Positions 52,980 to 61,334 of a stretch of DNA of 64,000 nt are shown in pieces (position 1 is the stretch's first letter; each line of letters begins with the position of its first letter). This DNA is from Bacillota bacterium (lineage in GTDB: Bacteria > Bacillota > Clostridia > Oscillospirales > Ruminococcaceae), in contig JAEZQD010000098.1 of assembly GCA_023413185.1 (NCBI GenBank), forward strand, positions 1 through 64,000. The letters are read 5' to 3'. A program made the translations under genes and the position numbers. A model generated the notes under the pieces. The model was given only the letters and a program-made list of their open reading frames with translations. It had not been told where the DNA came from and searched no databases.

Positions 52980-53084
52980 GAGCAAAGAATAAAATTGTTT
53001 TCAACCAGCGGAAGTCAATCGGAGAGATTGTTCCCCGCAACGATAGGGGCAGTCTGCCCGGAGAGGAAATAAGGAGGAAATGGC

Positions 53085-53240
53085 ATGAAAGACCGTAAAA
53101 AGCAGAGGGAGAACCGGAAGCTGAAGCACAAAGAGGAAATGATTGATAAGCACAACAGCTTCGGCAACAAGGATTTGACCCCGTACAACGCAGTCCTTCA
53201 GATGAGAACGAAAGACAAAGCAGCCATCGCACTCAAGTAG
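53085..53240 (+). CDS. Small basic protein, first gene of the recombination module
   Basis: A 51-residue protein, very rich in Lys and Arg at its N terminus (MKDRKKQRENRKLKHKEEM) with a short ordered tail (NSFGNKDLTPYNAVLQMR). AAGGAGG (53071-53077) precedes ATG 53085 with good spacing. No fold is recognised; small basic proteins of this kind head many integrative elements of Bacillota. It is 45 bases before the excisionase-like gene. Confidence 0.7.
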   Translation: MKDRKKQRENRKLKHKEEMIDKHNSFGNKDLTPYNAVLQMRTKDKAAIALK

Positions 53241-53285
53241 TGCGGTGGCTGTTTGCAAAATACAGAATGGAAGGAGAGAAACTTT

Positions 53286-53492
53286 ATGGAAAAATCTACA
53301 ATGAGCGTTCAGGAGCTTTCCATGCAGATGGGAATCAGCCTGCCGAAAGCGTATGAGCTTACAAAAACGCCTGGCTTCCCGGCATTCCGTATCGGGACGA
53401 GGATTCTCATTCCGATAGAAGCCTTTCATAAATGGCTTCAGGAAAGCACGCTGTCTGCTCGTGACGGGAACGGAAGTGATTCGACGCAATGA
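53286..53492 (+). CDS. Excisionase-like HTH protein
   Basis: DNA-binding protein of 68 residues of the helix-turn-helix 17/excisionase type. Seen: MSVQELSMQMGISLPKAYEL for the recognition helix and FPAFRIGTRILIPIEAFHKW for the wing. ATG 53286 with GGAGAG upstream is preferred over ATG 53253. Its stop overlaps the DUF3987 gene as ATGA. Such proteins direct serine or tyrosine recombinases to excision, or regulate the element; the tandem serine recombinases at 58401-61285 are the natural partners. Confidence 0.82.
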   Translation: MEKSTMSVQELSMQMGISLPKAYELTKTPGFPAFRIGTRILIPIEAFHKWLQESTLSARDGNGSDSTQ

Positions 53493-55759
53493 ACACCGCA
53501 CCTACAGCCTTCTGCGCCAATTGCAGAGGCGATGAAAGCAACTGCCGATATCCGAATAAAATCGTTATCGATGGCATTGAAGCATTTCGAAGGCTGGTCT
53601 CATATGACCATGTGTTTACGGAATTCAAGGATAATTACCGCAGCAATAAAAACTTTATCCGAGCATGGGGCTTGCCCGAAGATATCGACAACGACCACTC
53701 GGATAAGCCAGAGGATTGGATTTACCCGGCAGACATCGCCGCATTCTTCACCAATGTCCGGTATTTCATTCACTACAGCCGTCATCACATAAAGCAAAAG
53801 GACGGCAAATCTCCGAGGCCACGCTTCCATGTAGACTTCATTATAGACGAAGAAGATGACTATGAGACCTTCGCAAATTTGAAAAAGCAGGTGTTCAGCG
53901 TTTTTCCGTTCTTTGATGACCAAGCGCAGGATGTGGCACGTTTCCTATACGGCACCGAGAACCCGGAGGTAGAATACCACGATGGGTCGCTGACGCTGAC
54001 GGCATTCATGAAGGAGTATGAAGCCGCAGACGCCTTCGCCAATATGGCTGATGTTATCACAGAGGGGCACCGCAATTCCACGCTATCGAGGTTCGCAGGT
54101 CGAATCATTGTAAAATTAGATGACACCGAAGAAGCGCGTCAACGGTTTTTGGAGGAAGCCCAAAAGTGCGATGTGCCACTCCCGGACAATGAGCTTCGGA
54201 GCATTTGGAAAAGCGCACAGGGTTTTCTCAAGAAAATCAAGTCTACCGGCACCTATGTGGTACCCGGCACGTACAGTGGCAAAAGCCGCGGTGAAATCAA
54301 ATGGGAGACACCGATACCCTTTGACGAATTTACACTGCCGCCGTTTCCCGTAGAGGCGCTGCCGATGGTAGTGCAAGATTATGTTCTGGCCGTGTCCGAA
54401 AGTACGCAGACTCCCGTGGATATGTCGGCATCAGCCGCTCTGGGCGTGCTGTCCATCTGTACGCAGGGGAAATACCGTATCCGTGGCAAGCAGGACTGGG
54501 TGGAGCCGCTCAATCTCTACATTGTAATAATAGCGGAGCCGTCCGAACGCAAATCTGCTGTTATTAGCTTTTCGACAAGACCTGTAAACGAATTCGAATC
54601 CGGTTACAACAAACAGAACGCCGCGATCATGGAAGCCAGCCGAATGAAAAAACGCATCTTGGAGCGGCGACAAAAAACGCTGGAGGAACAGATGTCAAAA
54701 GGCAAGGCCGACCAAGCAGACCTTGATGCCATCGCCGCCGAAATCGCGGAGTTCAAGGAAAAGACACCGCTACGGCTCTATGTCGACGATATCACCACGG
54801 AAAAGCTCACATCGGTCCTTTCGGATGGCGGCGGTAAAGCGGCAATCGTTTCTGCCGAAGGCGGCATCTTCGATATGCTCTCCGGCATGTACACAAAAAC
54901 CGTAAACATTGATGTGCTGCTCAAAGGTCACTCCGGCGACAGTATCCGCGTCGACCGTATCGGCAGAAACAGCGAAAGCATTATGAATCCATCGCTGTCT
55001 GTGCTCTTGGCCGTGCAGCCCAATGTCCTCTCCGGCATGATGCAAAACGGCACCTTCCGTGGGCGCGGCCTCACCGCACGATTCCTATACTGCATGCCGA
55101 CTTCGTTTGTCGGAAGTCGAAAATACCGCACTGATTCAGTCCCGCAGGACATTTCAAGAGCCTATTCGACGCTCATATATGACCTGCTGGATGAGGACAA
55201 CAATCCCTCTACGGACTGCCCGGAGGAGATCACCCTGTCCCCGGAAGCGGACGCCCTGCTCGAGGATTTCGCCAATGAGCTGGAACCGAAGCTGCGCGAT
55301 GAAATGTCGGACATCTCTGATTGGGCCGGAAAGCTCGTCGGAGCGGTTCTTCGCATCTCCGGTATTCTATGCCGTGCAAACAGCACCGTCTGCAGCGTTT
55401 TTCTTGACGAGCAAGCGCCGCTGGTAGTTGACGCTGAAACCATGCAAAACGCTATCTCTGTCGGCAGGTACTACACCGAGCATTCAAAAGCAGCATTCTC
55501 GCTTATGGGAGCAGACCCAATTGTCAAACAGTGCAAGTACGTTTTATCCGCAATTAAGAAGAACGGTTTCACAGAGTTTACGCGTCGGGATATCATGCGT
55601 ATCTGCCGAGGCATTCGGACTGCCGAAGAAGTACAGCCCGTGATCGACAGGCTTTCGGAATATGGCTATGTCGCGGCAAAACCCATAAGCGGCTACACCG
55701 GCACCGGAAGACCGGCTGCACAGAGCTACCTTGTCAATCCGGCAGTCCTGTCCAGCTAA
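53489..55759 (+). CDS. DUF3987 (YfjI-type) replication-like protein
   Basis: Large protein (756 aa) of the DUF3987 family found in prophages and integrative elements and suspected to act in DNA replication. Seen: N-terminal Cys motif CANCRGDESNC, a primase-like fold region (RPRFHVDFIID), then the DUF3987 body with SASAALGVLSICTQGKYRI, EPSERKSAV in the P-loop position (GEPSxGKS degraded: Arg-Lys-Ser retained), FRGRGLTARFLYCMP and a C-terminal winged helix. The element has no other replication gene, so this may supply replication or restart after excision, similar to the cch-type helicases of SCC elements. Confidence 0.85.
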   Translation: MNTAPTAFCANCRGDESNCRYPNKIVIDGIEAFRRLVSYDHVFTEFKDNYRSNKNFIRAWGLPEDIDNDHSDKPEDWIYPADIAAFFTNVRYFIHYSRHHIKQKDGKSPRPRFHVDFIIDEEDDYETFANLKKQVFSVFPFFDDQAQDVARFLYGTENPEVEYHDGSLTLTAFMKEYEAADAFANMADVITEGHRNSTLSRFAGRIIVKLDDTEEARQRFLEEAQKCDVPLPDNELRSIWKSAQGFLKKIKSTGTYVVPGTYSGKSRGEIKWETPIPFDEFTLPPFPVEALPMVVQDYVLAVSESTQTPVDMSASAALGVLSICTQGKYRIRGKQDWVEPLNLYIVIIAEPSERKSAVISFSTRPVNEFESGYNKQNAAIMEASRMKKRILERRQKTLEEQMSKGKADQADLDAIAAEIAEFKEKTPLRLYVDDITTEKLTSVLSDGGGKAAIVSAEGGIFDMLSGMYTKTVNIDVLLKGHSGDSIRVDRIGRNSESIMNPSLSVLLAVQPNVLSGMMQNGTFRGRGLTARFLYCMPTSFVGSRKYRTDSVPQDISRAYSTLIYDLLDEDNNPSTDCPEEITLSPEADALLEDFANELEPKLRDEMSDISDWAGKLVGAVLRISGILCRANSTVCSVFLDEQAPLVVDAETMQNAISVGRYYTEHSKAAFSLMGADPIVKQCKYVLSAIKKNGFTEFTRRDIMRICRGIRTAEEVQPVIDRLSEYGYVAAKPISGYTGTGRPAAQSYLVNPAVLSS

Positions 55760-55800
55760 TCTGTACCCTCAAAACATCATTATATAAAGGAGCAACTACC

Positions 55801-56139
55801 ATGAAGAAAACCGCAAAAAAACTCATGCCCATTCCTGAGGGCTATGTCGTGTTGACCAAAGAATCCACTAGTGTGAAATCGCAGTGGATTGAACAGGAAA
55901 ACATCCGCCATTTCCGTTTGGCAGAATACGCTGACGGCACCACCTCGCTCTATCGCGTTTACCCCGGCGGAGACCTCAACCATGACTATGAGAGCGTTTT
56001 GGTTCAGAAGCTGTACTGCCTGCACTGCGGAGAACCGCTGACCCCAGATTTGGGTTCAGTAACCGGCATCCCTGACCTGTACAACTATCACTGCACCGCT
56101 TGCGGACGGAGTATCGAAATCAGCAAGGAGGATTACTAA
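55801..56139 (+). CDS. Small zinc-ribbon protein A
   Basis: Unknown protein of 112 residues. Seen: a beta-rich N-terminal domain (LMPIPEGYVVLTKESTSVK) and a C-terminal zinc ribbon with two Cys pairs, YCLHCGEPLTPD and HCTACGRSIE. It is a paralogue of the next gene in layout: motif 'PI-EG--VLT' then a Cys pair, then a second Cys pair. AAAGGAG precedes ATG 55801. Confidence 0.7.
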   Translation: MKKTAKKLMPIPEGYVVLTKESTSVKSQWIEQENIRHFRLAEYADGTTSLYRVYPGGDLNHDYESVLVQKLYCLHCGEPLTPDLGSVTGIPDLYNYHCTACGRSIEISKEDY

Positions 56140-56141
56140 TT

Positions 56142-56516
56142 ATGGACGAGCATGTACGCATAAAGCAGATTCTTCCCATCACGGAGGGCTTCGCTGTATT
56201 AACTCTTGGTGAAGATGAAAATGGTCTCCACTGTTTTCATGATTCAGCGAAGGATGGATGGCATTACTTGTTCGCTCTGGTCGATGGCGGAAAAGACGCT
56301 GATGACTATGTTGCTGTCTATGAGATGGATGCCACAGGCGATGGAGACATCGATGGGTGTGCATATCGCATTGTACCCAAACGCACATGTCCGAAATGTG
56401 GTCGTGATACGACGCCAAGCTGGGATGTTAACGACTCGTGGTATCCGACATACAATTGCTTTTGTGGCTATTCCTTCACACCGAGTCAGTTGAAAGAAGG
56501 TGAATCGAAATGGTGA
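56142..56516 (+). CDS. Small zinc-ribbon protein B
   Basis: Unknown protein of 124 residues related to the one before. Seen: ILPITEGFAVLTLGEDENG, an acidic beta-rich middle, and a zinc ribbon with TCPKCGRDTTPSW and NCFCGYSF. ATG 56142 follows AAGGAGG; an ATG at 56100 lies in the previous gene and lacks one. Its stop codon TGA overlaps the start ATG at 56510 of the next, interrupted gene. Regulatory or nucleic-acid binding is plausible from the ribbon only. Confidence 0.7.
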   Translation: MDEHVRIKQILPITEGFAVLTLGEDENGLHCFHDSAKDGWHYLFALVDGGKDADDYVAVYEMDATGDGDIDGCAYRIVPKRTCPKCGRDTTPSWDVNDSWYPTYNCFCGYSFTPSQLKEGESKW

Positions 56517-56830
56517 AAAACTGAAAGCCGTACTCGAATGAGAACGGTTATGTAGATGACGGGCTAATCACCAGTCACCCGCAAGAGGAAATCGATACGG
56601 TCATGAATTGGATTGCCGAGAGCATCACCCCACGCAAAACGCCGCTTGATGGTCACACCAGCTATGGCATTAAGCATCTGTTGCATCGTGACACAGGCAT
56701 CTACCTTACCAATAACGAGTTTAAAGATGCCATGCTTCAAGCAGGCTACGAGCCCGTTGACCCCAATCAACTCAACTGGCATTACCGCATCAGCAAAAAG
56801 TCTAAGGCGTTTGCACTGAAGGTCTGGTAG
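56510..56830 (+). pseudogene. Small element gene interrupted by TGA at codon 5
   Basis: A 106-codon frame runs from ATG 56510, overlapping the previous stop, to 56830, but codon 5 (56522-56524) is TGA. Without it the protein would begin MVKN(W)KPYSNENGYVDDGLI, continuing into clear coding sequence (TSYGIKHLLHRDTGIYL, YRISKKSK). A Trp codon changed to TGA is the simplest explanation. The internal ATG 56603 could still give a 75-residue protein that keeps the folded-looking part. TGA is an ordinary stop in the other genes, so reassignment is unlikely. Confidence 0.7.
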
Positions 56831-57225
56831 TCACTTTTGTCCTTTTGGTCCGTTTTGTCCCGTACATTTGCAGGTGAAAATCATGTGCCCGCTGCGCTGC
56901 TGTATGACGGCTCAATGCCACGGCAGCGTGGCGGCACATGGCTTCTGCCAGTGGATACCCCGGGGCGGTTCTATCTCCGGGCAAAATGGAACAGGACAGC
57001 GGCGTGGGGCTCCGTGCATACAACAAGCGAAATCAGGCGGGTGATTAAAGAAACATTTTAATTTGAGTTTTGTCCCTTGTGTCCGTTCTGTCCTTAGGGT
57101 GGGGGTGTCAAAATCTCTACGAATAATAAATCTGGACAGCGGCGTGGAGCTTCGTGTACGGAAACGCATAAGTTATTAGGGTATTGACCATAAAAGTTTC
57201 AAAAATGAAGGAGGATGAGATTTTA
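56831..57225 (+). other. Gene-poor stretch with a duplicated block
   Basis: No gene is firmly supported. Two diverged copies of a block are present: GGACAGCGGCGTGG-GCT-CGTG at 56994 and 57134, each preceded by a 'TTTTGTCC..GTCCGTT.TGTCC' stretch (56836 and 57068). Short frames encode similar peptides, DSGVGLRAYNKR and DSGVELRVRKR. A Cys-rich 53-codon frame at 56883-57044 is possible but has no ribosome site. This may be a duplicated end of a lost gene. Confidence 0.4.
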
Positions 57226-57768
57226 ATGGGAAACAGAGGACCGCAACCGGGCACCGGTGGCAGGCCGCGAAAGCCGCTTGCAGATAAAATAGCGGAAGGC
57301 AAAACAGATAAATTCTCGCACGGCAGCGTTAAGTTGCCGGAGCCTGTGGAATTGGAGGGTGCTGAAATGCCCCCTCCCCACGGATTTCTCTCTGACGAAC
57401 AAAAAAATGGAGAGGAGCTTGTGGCAAATGAGATATACAAATCCACATGGGAGTGGCTTCGGAAGTTCCGCTGTGAGCAGCTGGTTACTCGGCAGGGCTT
57501 AGAGCAGTACGCTGTGGCGGCAGCTCGATGGATTCAATGCGAAAAGGCCATCTCGACCTTTGGCTTCCTTGCCAAGCATCCGACCACCGGCGCTCCCATC
57601 ACATCTCCGTATGTCTCAATGGCACGTGAGTATTCCAAACATGCCAACGCCCTGTGGAATCAGATATTCGCAGTAGTGCGTGAAAACAGTTCTATGGACT
57701 GCAGCAGCTCATGGACGCCGGCTGACGACGTCATGGAGCGGTTGCTGACAATGCGCCGGGGCTGCTAG
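57226..57768 (+). CDS. P27-family phage terminase small subunit-like protein
   Basis: Protein of 180 residues resembling small terminase subunits that recognise phage packaging sites. Seen: N-terminal NRGPQPGTGGRPRKPLADKI, basic and Gly/Pro-rich as in P27 members, and a helical core (CEQLVTRQGLEQYAVAAARW, SPYVSMAREYSKHANALW). ATG 57226 follows AAGGAGGA. No large subunit, portal or capsid gene is present, so it cannot package DNA by itself; it may be a captured phage gene with a role in the element's own DNA recognition. Confidence 0.75.
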   Translation: MGNRGPQPGTGGRPRKPLADKIAEGKTDKFSHGSVKLPEPVELEGAEMPPPHGFLSDEQKNGEELVANEIYKSTWEWLRKFRCEQLVTRQGLEQYAVAAARWIQCEKAISTFGFLAKHPTTGAPITSPYVSMAREYSKHANALWNQIFAVVRENSSMDCSSSWTPADDVMERLLTMRRGC

Positions 57769-57795
57769 CTCACCGGAGGGAAAAGGAGTGCGGCT

Positions 57796-58176
57796 ATGAA
57801 ACCGTCAGAAATCAACATCATCACGGATATGCGGCTCAACGGGCAGGGAGCGTCGGCGATTGCGGCTGCGCTCCGGCTCTCGCCCAACACGGTCAAGTCA
57901 TTTATCCGCAGGCACCCGGACTTGTCCGGCACCCATCGGTGTGTTCAGTGCGGCAGTACCTTTTCACAGCCGGAAGGCCGCAGGCAGAAACGATTCTGCT
58001 CGGACAAATGCCGTACCTCATGGTGGAACGCCCATCAGGAGAAAATCAACAAGAAAGCATATTACACTCTCGTGTGTCAATATTGCGGGAAGGAGTTTGA
58101 AAGCTATGGAAACAAAAATCGTAAATACTGCTCAAGAGACTGCTATCAGCAGAGCCGAGGAAAGCACTCCGGATAA
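57796..58176 (+). CDS. HTH/zinc-finger protein of the recombination module
   Basis: Probable DNA-binding protein (126 aa). Seen: N-terminal sigma-like helix-turn-helix (QGASAIAAALRLSPNTVKSF), then two treble-clef Cys motifs, CVQCGSTFSQPEGRRQKRFCSDKC and CQYCGKEFESYGNKNRKYCSRDC, so at least two zinc sites. AAGGAG precedes ATG 57796. The next gene begins inside this one in another frame (58106). It likely regulates or assists the recombinases that follow. Confidence 0.82.
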   Translation: MKPSEINIITDMRLNGQGASAIAAALRLSPNTVKSFIRRHPDLSGTHRCVQCGSTFSQPEGRRQKRFCSDKCRTSWWNAHQEKINKKAYYTLVCQYCGKEFESYGNKNRKYCSRDCYQQSRGKHSG

Positions 58177-58339
58177 GTACGCGCCGGATACTATGATGCG
58201 GTATCACACCACCCTCGCCCTCATCGACTATCTGGTAGCGGACGGCTGCTTCACGCAGGCCGACAAGCGGAAAGCATACACAATCATTAACCAGAGATAC
58301 GGGCTGTCTTCGAATAGTATTTTTGCCGAAATCGCTTGA
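58106..58339 (+). CDS. Small SHOCT-like protein overlapping the zinc-finger gene
   Basis: A 77-residue protein starting at ATG 58106, 71 bases inside the previous gene in a different frame, with AAGGAG upstream. Seen: IVNTAQETAISRAEESTPDK and a short helical C-terminal domain (DYLVADGCFTQADKRKAYTI) resembling the SHOCT-type oligomerisation helix pair, which ends many element proteins of this kind. The overlap with the C-terminal zinc motif of the upstream gene means both frames are constrained. Function unknown. Confidence 0.65.
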   Translation: METKIVNTAQETAISRAEESTPDKYAPDTMMRYHTTLALIDYLVADGCFTQADKRKAYTIINQRYGLSSNSIFAEIA

Positions 58340-58400
58340 TATATCTCGTTCTTTGAGCAATATATAGAGTACCGAATATTGATACAAGGGAGGGGAAAAC

Positions 58401-59699
58401 ATGGAACGCAGCATTACCCAGACCGCCTTTTTGAAATCGCCGGCAGAGCAGCTGATACGGGTCGCCGGATACGCGAGAGTATCCTCCGGTAAAGACGCGA
58501 TGCTTCATTCGCTTGCCGCGCAGGTCAGTTATTACAGTGAGTTTATTCAGAAGCATCGTGGCTGGTCTTACGTCGGCGTCTATGCCGATGAAGCAAAAAC
58601 AGGAACGAAGGATTCACGGGATAACTTCCAGCGTTTGCTATGTGACTGCCAAGACGGTAAAATCGATTTGATTATCACGAAGTCGATTTCACGATTTGCG
58701 CGTAACACAGTCACTCTGCTGGAAACGGTGCGGGAGCTGAAGGGGCTCGGCATCGATGTGTGGTTCGAGGAACAGAACATTCATACCATGAGTGCCGATG
58801 GAGAGCTTATGCTCTCCATTTTGGCATCTTATGCCCAAGAGGAAAGCCGCTCGGCAAGCGAGAATCAGAAATGGCGGGTCAGGATGAATTTTGAAGATGG
58901 CAAACCTTGGCGCTATTTCATGCTCGGGTATCGCAATCAGAGCGGCAAGCTTGCGGTCGTGCCGGAGGAAGCGGAGGTCGTTCAGTCCATCTTTTCGGAC
59001 TACCTTTCGGGTATGGGCGTGACAGCCATTATGAAGCGGCTCAATGAGAGCGGCTTTTCCACGCAGAGCGGCTGCGAGTTTCACAAAAGCGCCGTGGAGC
59101 GCATCCTGCGAAACTACGCCTATACCGGGAATCTGCTGCTGCAGACGAAGTATCGGGAAAACCACCTGACCAAGAAAACGCTGGTTAATCGAGGGGAACT
59201 GCCCAGATACCACGCCGAGAGTACTCACGAATCAATTATCCCGATAGAGACCTTCAATGCGGTACAGGTTGAGATTGCTCGTCGGGCGGCAAAACATACA
59301 CACTCCGGCAGTTCTCAGAAAACCTATCCCTTTACGGGTCTGCTAACCTGCGACATTTGCGGAAAACACTACCGCCGCAAGGTCACGACCACCGGGCCCG
59401 TGTGGATATGCGCCACCTACAACACGCTCGGCAAGGCGGCCTGCGCTTCCAAGCAAATACCCGAGGAAACACTGACTGCGGTAACCGCCGAGGTCATGGG
59501 CACGGATACCTTTGACGCAGAAGCCATCCACAGTAAAATAACGGCTGTCAGAGTGGCAGAGGGCAACACCTTAGTATTCTGCTTCAAGAACGGAACCGAA
59601 GCCGTTAAACGATGGGCAGACCGTTCCAGAGCGGAGAGTTGGACACCGGAGATGCGGGATGCCGCCAGAAAGAACACATTGGACCGAGGTGAACGCTGA
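58401..59699 (+). CDS. Large serine recombinase 1
   Basis: Site-specific recombinase (432 aa) of the resolvase/invertase superfamily. Seen: catalytic domain with nucleophile Ser28 in AGYARVSSG and SISRFARNTVTLLETV, a recombinase domain (from about 170: YFMLGYRNQSGKLAVVP, TAIMKRLNESGFST), and a zinc ribbon (LLTCDICGKHYRRKV then CATYNTLGKAACAS). GGGAGGGG precedes ATG 58401. It overlaps recombinase 2 by one base (TGATG), so both are made together, as ccrA/ccrB of SCC elements. Confidence 0.92.
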   Translation: MERSITQTAFLKSPAEQLIRVAGYARVSSGKDAMLHSLAAQVSYYSEFIQKHRGWSYVGVYADEAKTGTKDSRDNFQRLLCDCQDGKIDLIITKSISRFARNTVTLLETVRELKGLGIDVWFEEQNIHTMSADGELMLSILASYAQEESRSASENQKWRVRMNFEDGKPWRYFMLGYRNQSGKLAVVPEEAEVVQSIFSDYLSGMGVTAIMKRLNESGFSTQSGCEFHKSAVERILRNYAYTGNLLLQTKYRENHLTKKTLVNRGELPRYHAESTHESIIPIETFNAVQVEIARRAAKHTHSGSSQKTYPFTGLLTCDICGKHYRRKVTTTGPVWICATYNTLGKAACASKQIPEETLTAVTAEVMGTDTFDAEAIHSKITAVRVAEGNTLVFCFKNGTEAVKRWADRSRAESWTPEMRDAARKNTLDRGER

Positions 59700-61285
59700 T
59701 GGCAGCAAAGAATATTACAGTTATTCCGGCAACACGGATGATGCATACGGGGTTGCCGCGCAATGCCGCCGTCAAAAGGCGTGTCGCTGGATATGCCCGT
59801 GTGTCCACCGACAGTGAAGAGCAGCAGACCAGCTACGAGGCGCAGGTGGATTACTACACAAAATACATCCAGTCGAAGCCTGAATGGGAGTTTATTAGGG
59901 TCTATACCGACGAAGGCATCTCGGCTTTGAACACCAAGCACCGAGACGGCTTCAATGAGATGATTGCCGATGCTCTGGACGGTAAAATAGATCTTATTGT
60001 TACAAAATCCGTCAGCCGTTTTGCAAGAAATACGGTAGATAGCCTTACCACAGTCAGAAAGCTCAAGGAAAAAGGCATTGAAGTGTATTTCGAAAAGGAG
60101 GGTATCGCAACTCTTGACAGCAAGGGAGAACTGCTCATCACCATCATGAGTTCGCTGGCACAGGAAGAGAGCCGCAGCATTTCAGAGAATGTCACATGGG
60201 GGCAGCGGAAGCGTTTCGCTGACGGCAAAGTCAGCGTTGCCTACGGGCGATTTCTCGGCTACAGCAAGGGTGCGGATGGGTCGATGGAAATTGTGCCTGA
60301 GGAAGCGGAAACAGTACGTACCATCTACCGCCAGTTTATTCAGGGTAAGACCACAAATGCGATAGCGGCCGGTCTCACGAGACGAGGTGTACCCACACCG
60401 GGTGGTAAAGAAAAGTGGCAGGCCACTACGATAGAGAGCATCCTCACCAACGAGAAATACAAGGGGTCGGCGCTCCTGCAAAAGAAGTTTACAACGGACT
60501 TTTTGACAAAAAAGATGAAGCCTAATGAGGGCGAAGTTCCTCAGTTTTATGTAGAAAACAGCCATCCGGCCATTATCTGCCCGGAGGAATGGGATAGAGT
60601 GCAAAATGAGATAGTGCGAAGAAAAGCGACCGGGCGGCATCACAACAGCCTGAGTCCATTCTCAGCAAAAATTATCTGCGGAGACTGCGGAGAGTATTAC
60701 GGCTCAAAGGTATGGCACTCCAACAGTAATTACCGCCGTACTATCTGGCAGTGCAACGCGAAATTCAAAGGGGCCGATAAATGCCGGACCCCTCATTTAT
60801 ATGAGGATGACATCAAAGCGATGTTCTTGAAGGCGGTTAGTGAGCTGATGATTGACCGCGAGGCGCTTATCGAGGATGGCAGGGTTCTGCACAAGGCATT
60901 CACGGATTTCAGTGCCATCGACAAGGAAGTCGCGGAGATAACCAGTGAGATTGATGTGCTTTCGGGGCTGGTACAGAAGCTGGTAGACGAGAACGCCAGC
61001 ACCACGCTTGACCAGACGGAATACCGAAGCCGCTACAACGGGTACATCGACCGCTACGATAAAGCAAAAAAGCGGCTGGCGTCATTACAGGAACAGCGTC
61101 AACTTCAGGAGCTCAAGGGCGATGTTCTCAGCGGATTTCTCTTCGAGCTCGGTGAACTGTATGACCTGCCGATGGTGTTCAAGGAAGAAACATGGAACGC
61201 GCTGGTAGATCATGTGACCGTCCACGAGGACAGCAGAGTAGTTTTCACCTTCAAAAACGGCACCGAGGTCGCGGAAATGCTGTGA
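59699..61285 (+). CDS. Large serine recombinase 2
   Basis: Second site-specific recombinase (528 aa). Seen: nucleophile Ser36 in AGYARVSTDSEEQQTS, KSVSRFARNTVDSLTTV, recombinase domain (RFLGYSKGADGSMEIVP, TTIESILTNEKYKGSAL), zinc ribbon (KIICGDCGEYYGSK, CNAKFKGADKCRT), and a C-terminal coiled coil (about 420-470), the part that in phage integrases controls direction. It is longer than recombinase 1 mainly by that coiled coil. A terminator 26 bases after the stop ends the module. Confidence 0.93.
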   Translation: MAAKNITVIPATRMMHTGLPRNAAVKRRVAGYARVSTDSEEQQTSYEAQVDYYTKYIQSKPEWEFIRVYTDEGISALNTKHRDGFNEMIADALDGKIDLIVTKSVSRFARNTVDSLTTVRKLKEKGIEVYFEKEGIATLDSKGELLITIMSSLAQEESRSISENVTWGQRKRFADGKVSVAYGRFLGYSKGADGSMEIVPEEAETVRTIYRQFIQGKTTNAIAAGLTRRGVPTPGGKEKWQATTIESILTNEKYKGSALLQKKFTTDFLTKKMKPNEGEVPQFYVENSHPAIICPEEWDRVQNEIVRRKATGRHHNSLSPFSAKIICGDCGEYYGSKVWHSNSNYRRTIWQCNAKFKGADKCRTPHLYEDDIKAMFLKAVSELMIDREALIEDGRVLHKAFTDFSAIDKEVAEITSEIDVLSGLVQKLVDENASTTLDQTEYRSRYNGYIDRYDKAKKRLASLQEQRQLQELKGDVLSGFLFELGELYDLPMVFKEETWNALVDHVTVHEDSRVVFTFKNGTEVAEML

Positions 61286-61310
61286 AAACAGCATCATTAT
61301 ATTATGAAAG

Positions 61311-61334
61311 CCCTCTTTTAAACAGAGGGTTTTT
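61311..61334 (+). terminator. Terminator of the recombinase operon
   Basis: CCCTCT / AGAGGG stem with a 7-base loop and five T's, 26 bases after the stop of recombinase 2. Confidence 0.75.

Larger units (their letters stand above)
53085..61285 (+). mobile_element. Integrative element recombination/maintenance module (SCC-like)
   Basis: Co-directional genes from the basic 51-aa protein to recombinase 2: excisionase-like HTH, DUF3987 protein, small zinc-ribbon proteins, terminase-like protein, HTH/zinc-finger protein, two serine recombinases. The organisation (replication-type gene followed by two tandem serine recombinases) recalls SCC elements. The outer limits of the element and its attachment sites could not be found by eye; the defence and carotenoid regions may or may not be its cargo. 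Confidence 0.55.

Noticed and set aside
52897..53232. N-terminal extension of the zinc-finger protein to 53232
   Set aside because: It would run antisense through the divergent promoters and the small basic gene, whereas ATG 52896 has GGAGG.
56522..56524. TGA read as selenocysteine or tryptophan
   Set aside because: TGA ends many other genes here, no SECIS-like hairpin is evident after it, and the position near the start fits a simple mutation.
56837..57061. Protein gene in the duplicated block
   Set aside because: No ribosome site, no motif, and competing frames; possible Cys-rich peptide is not convincing.
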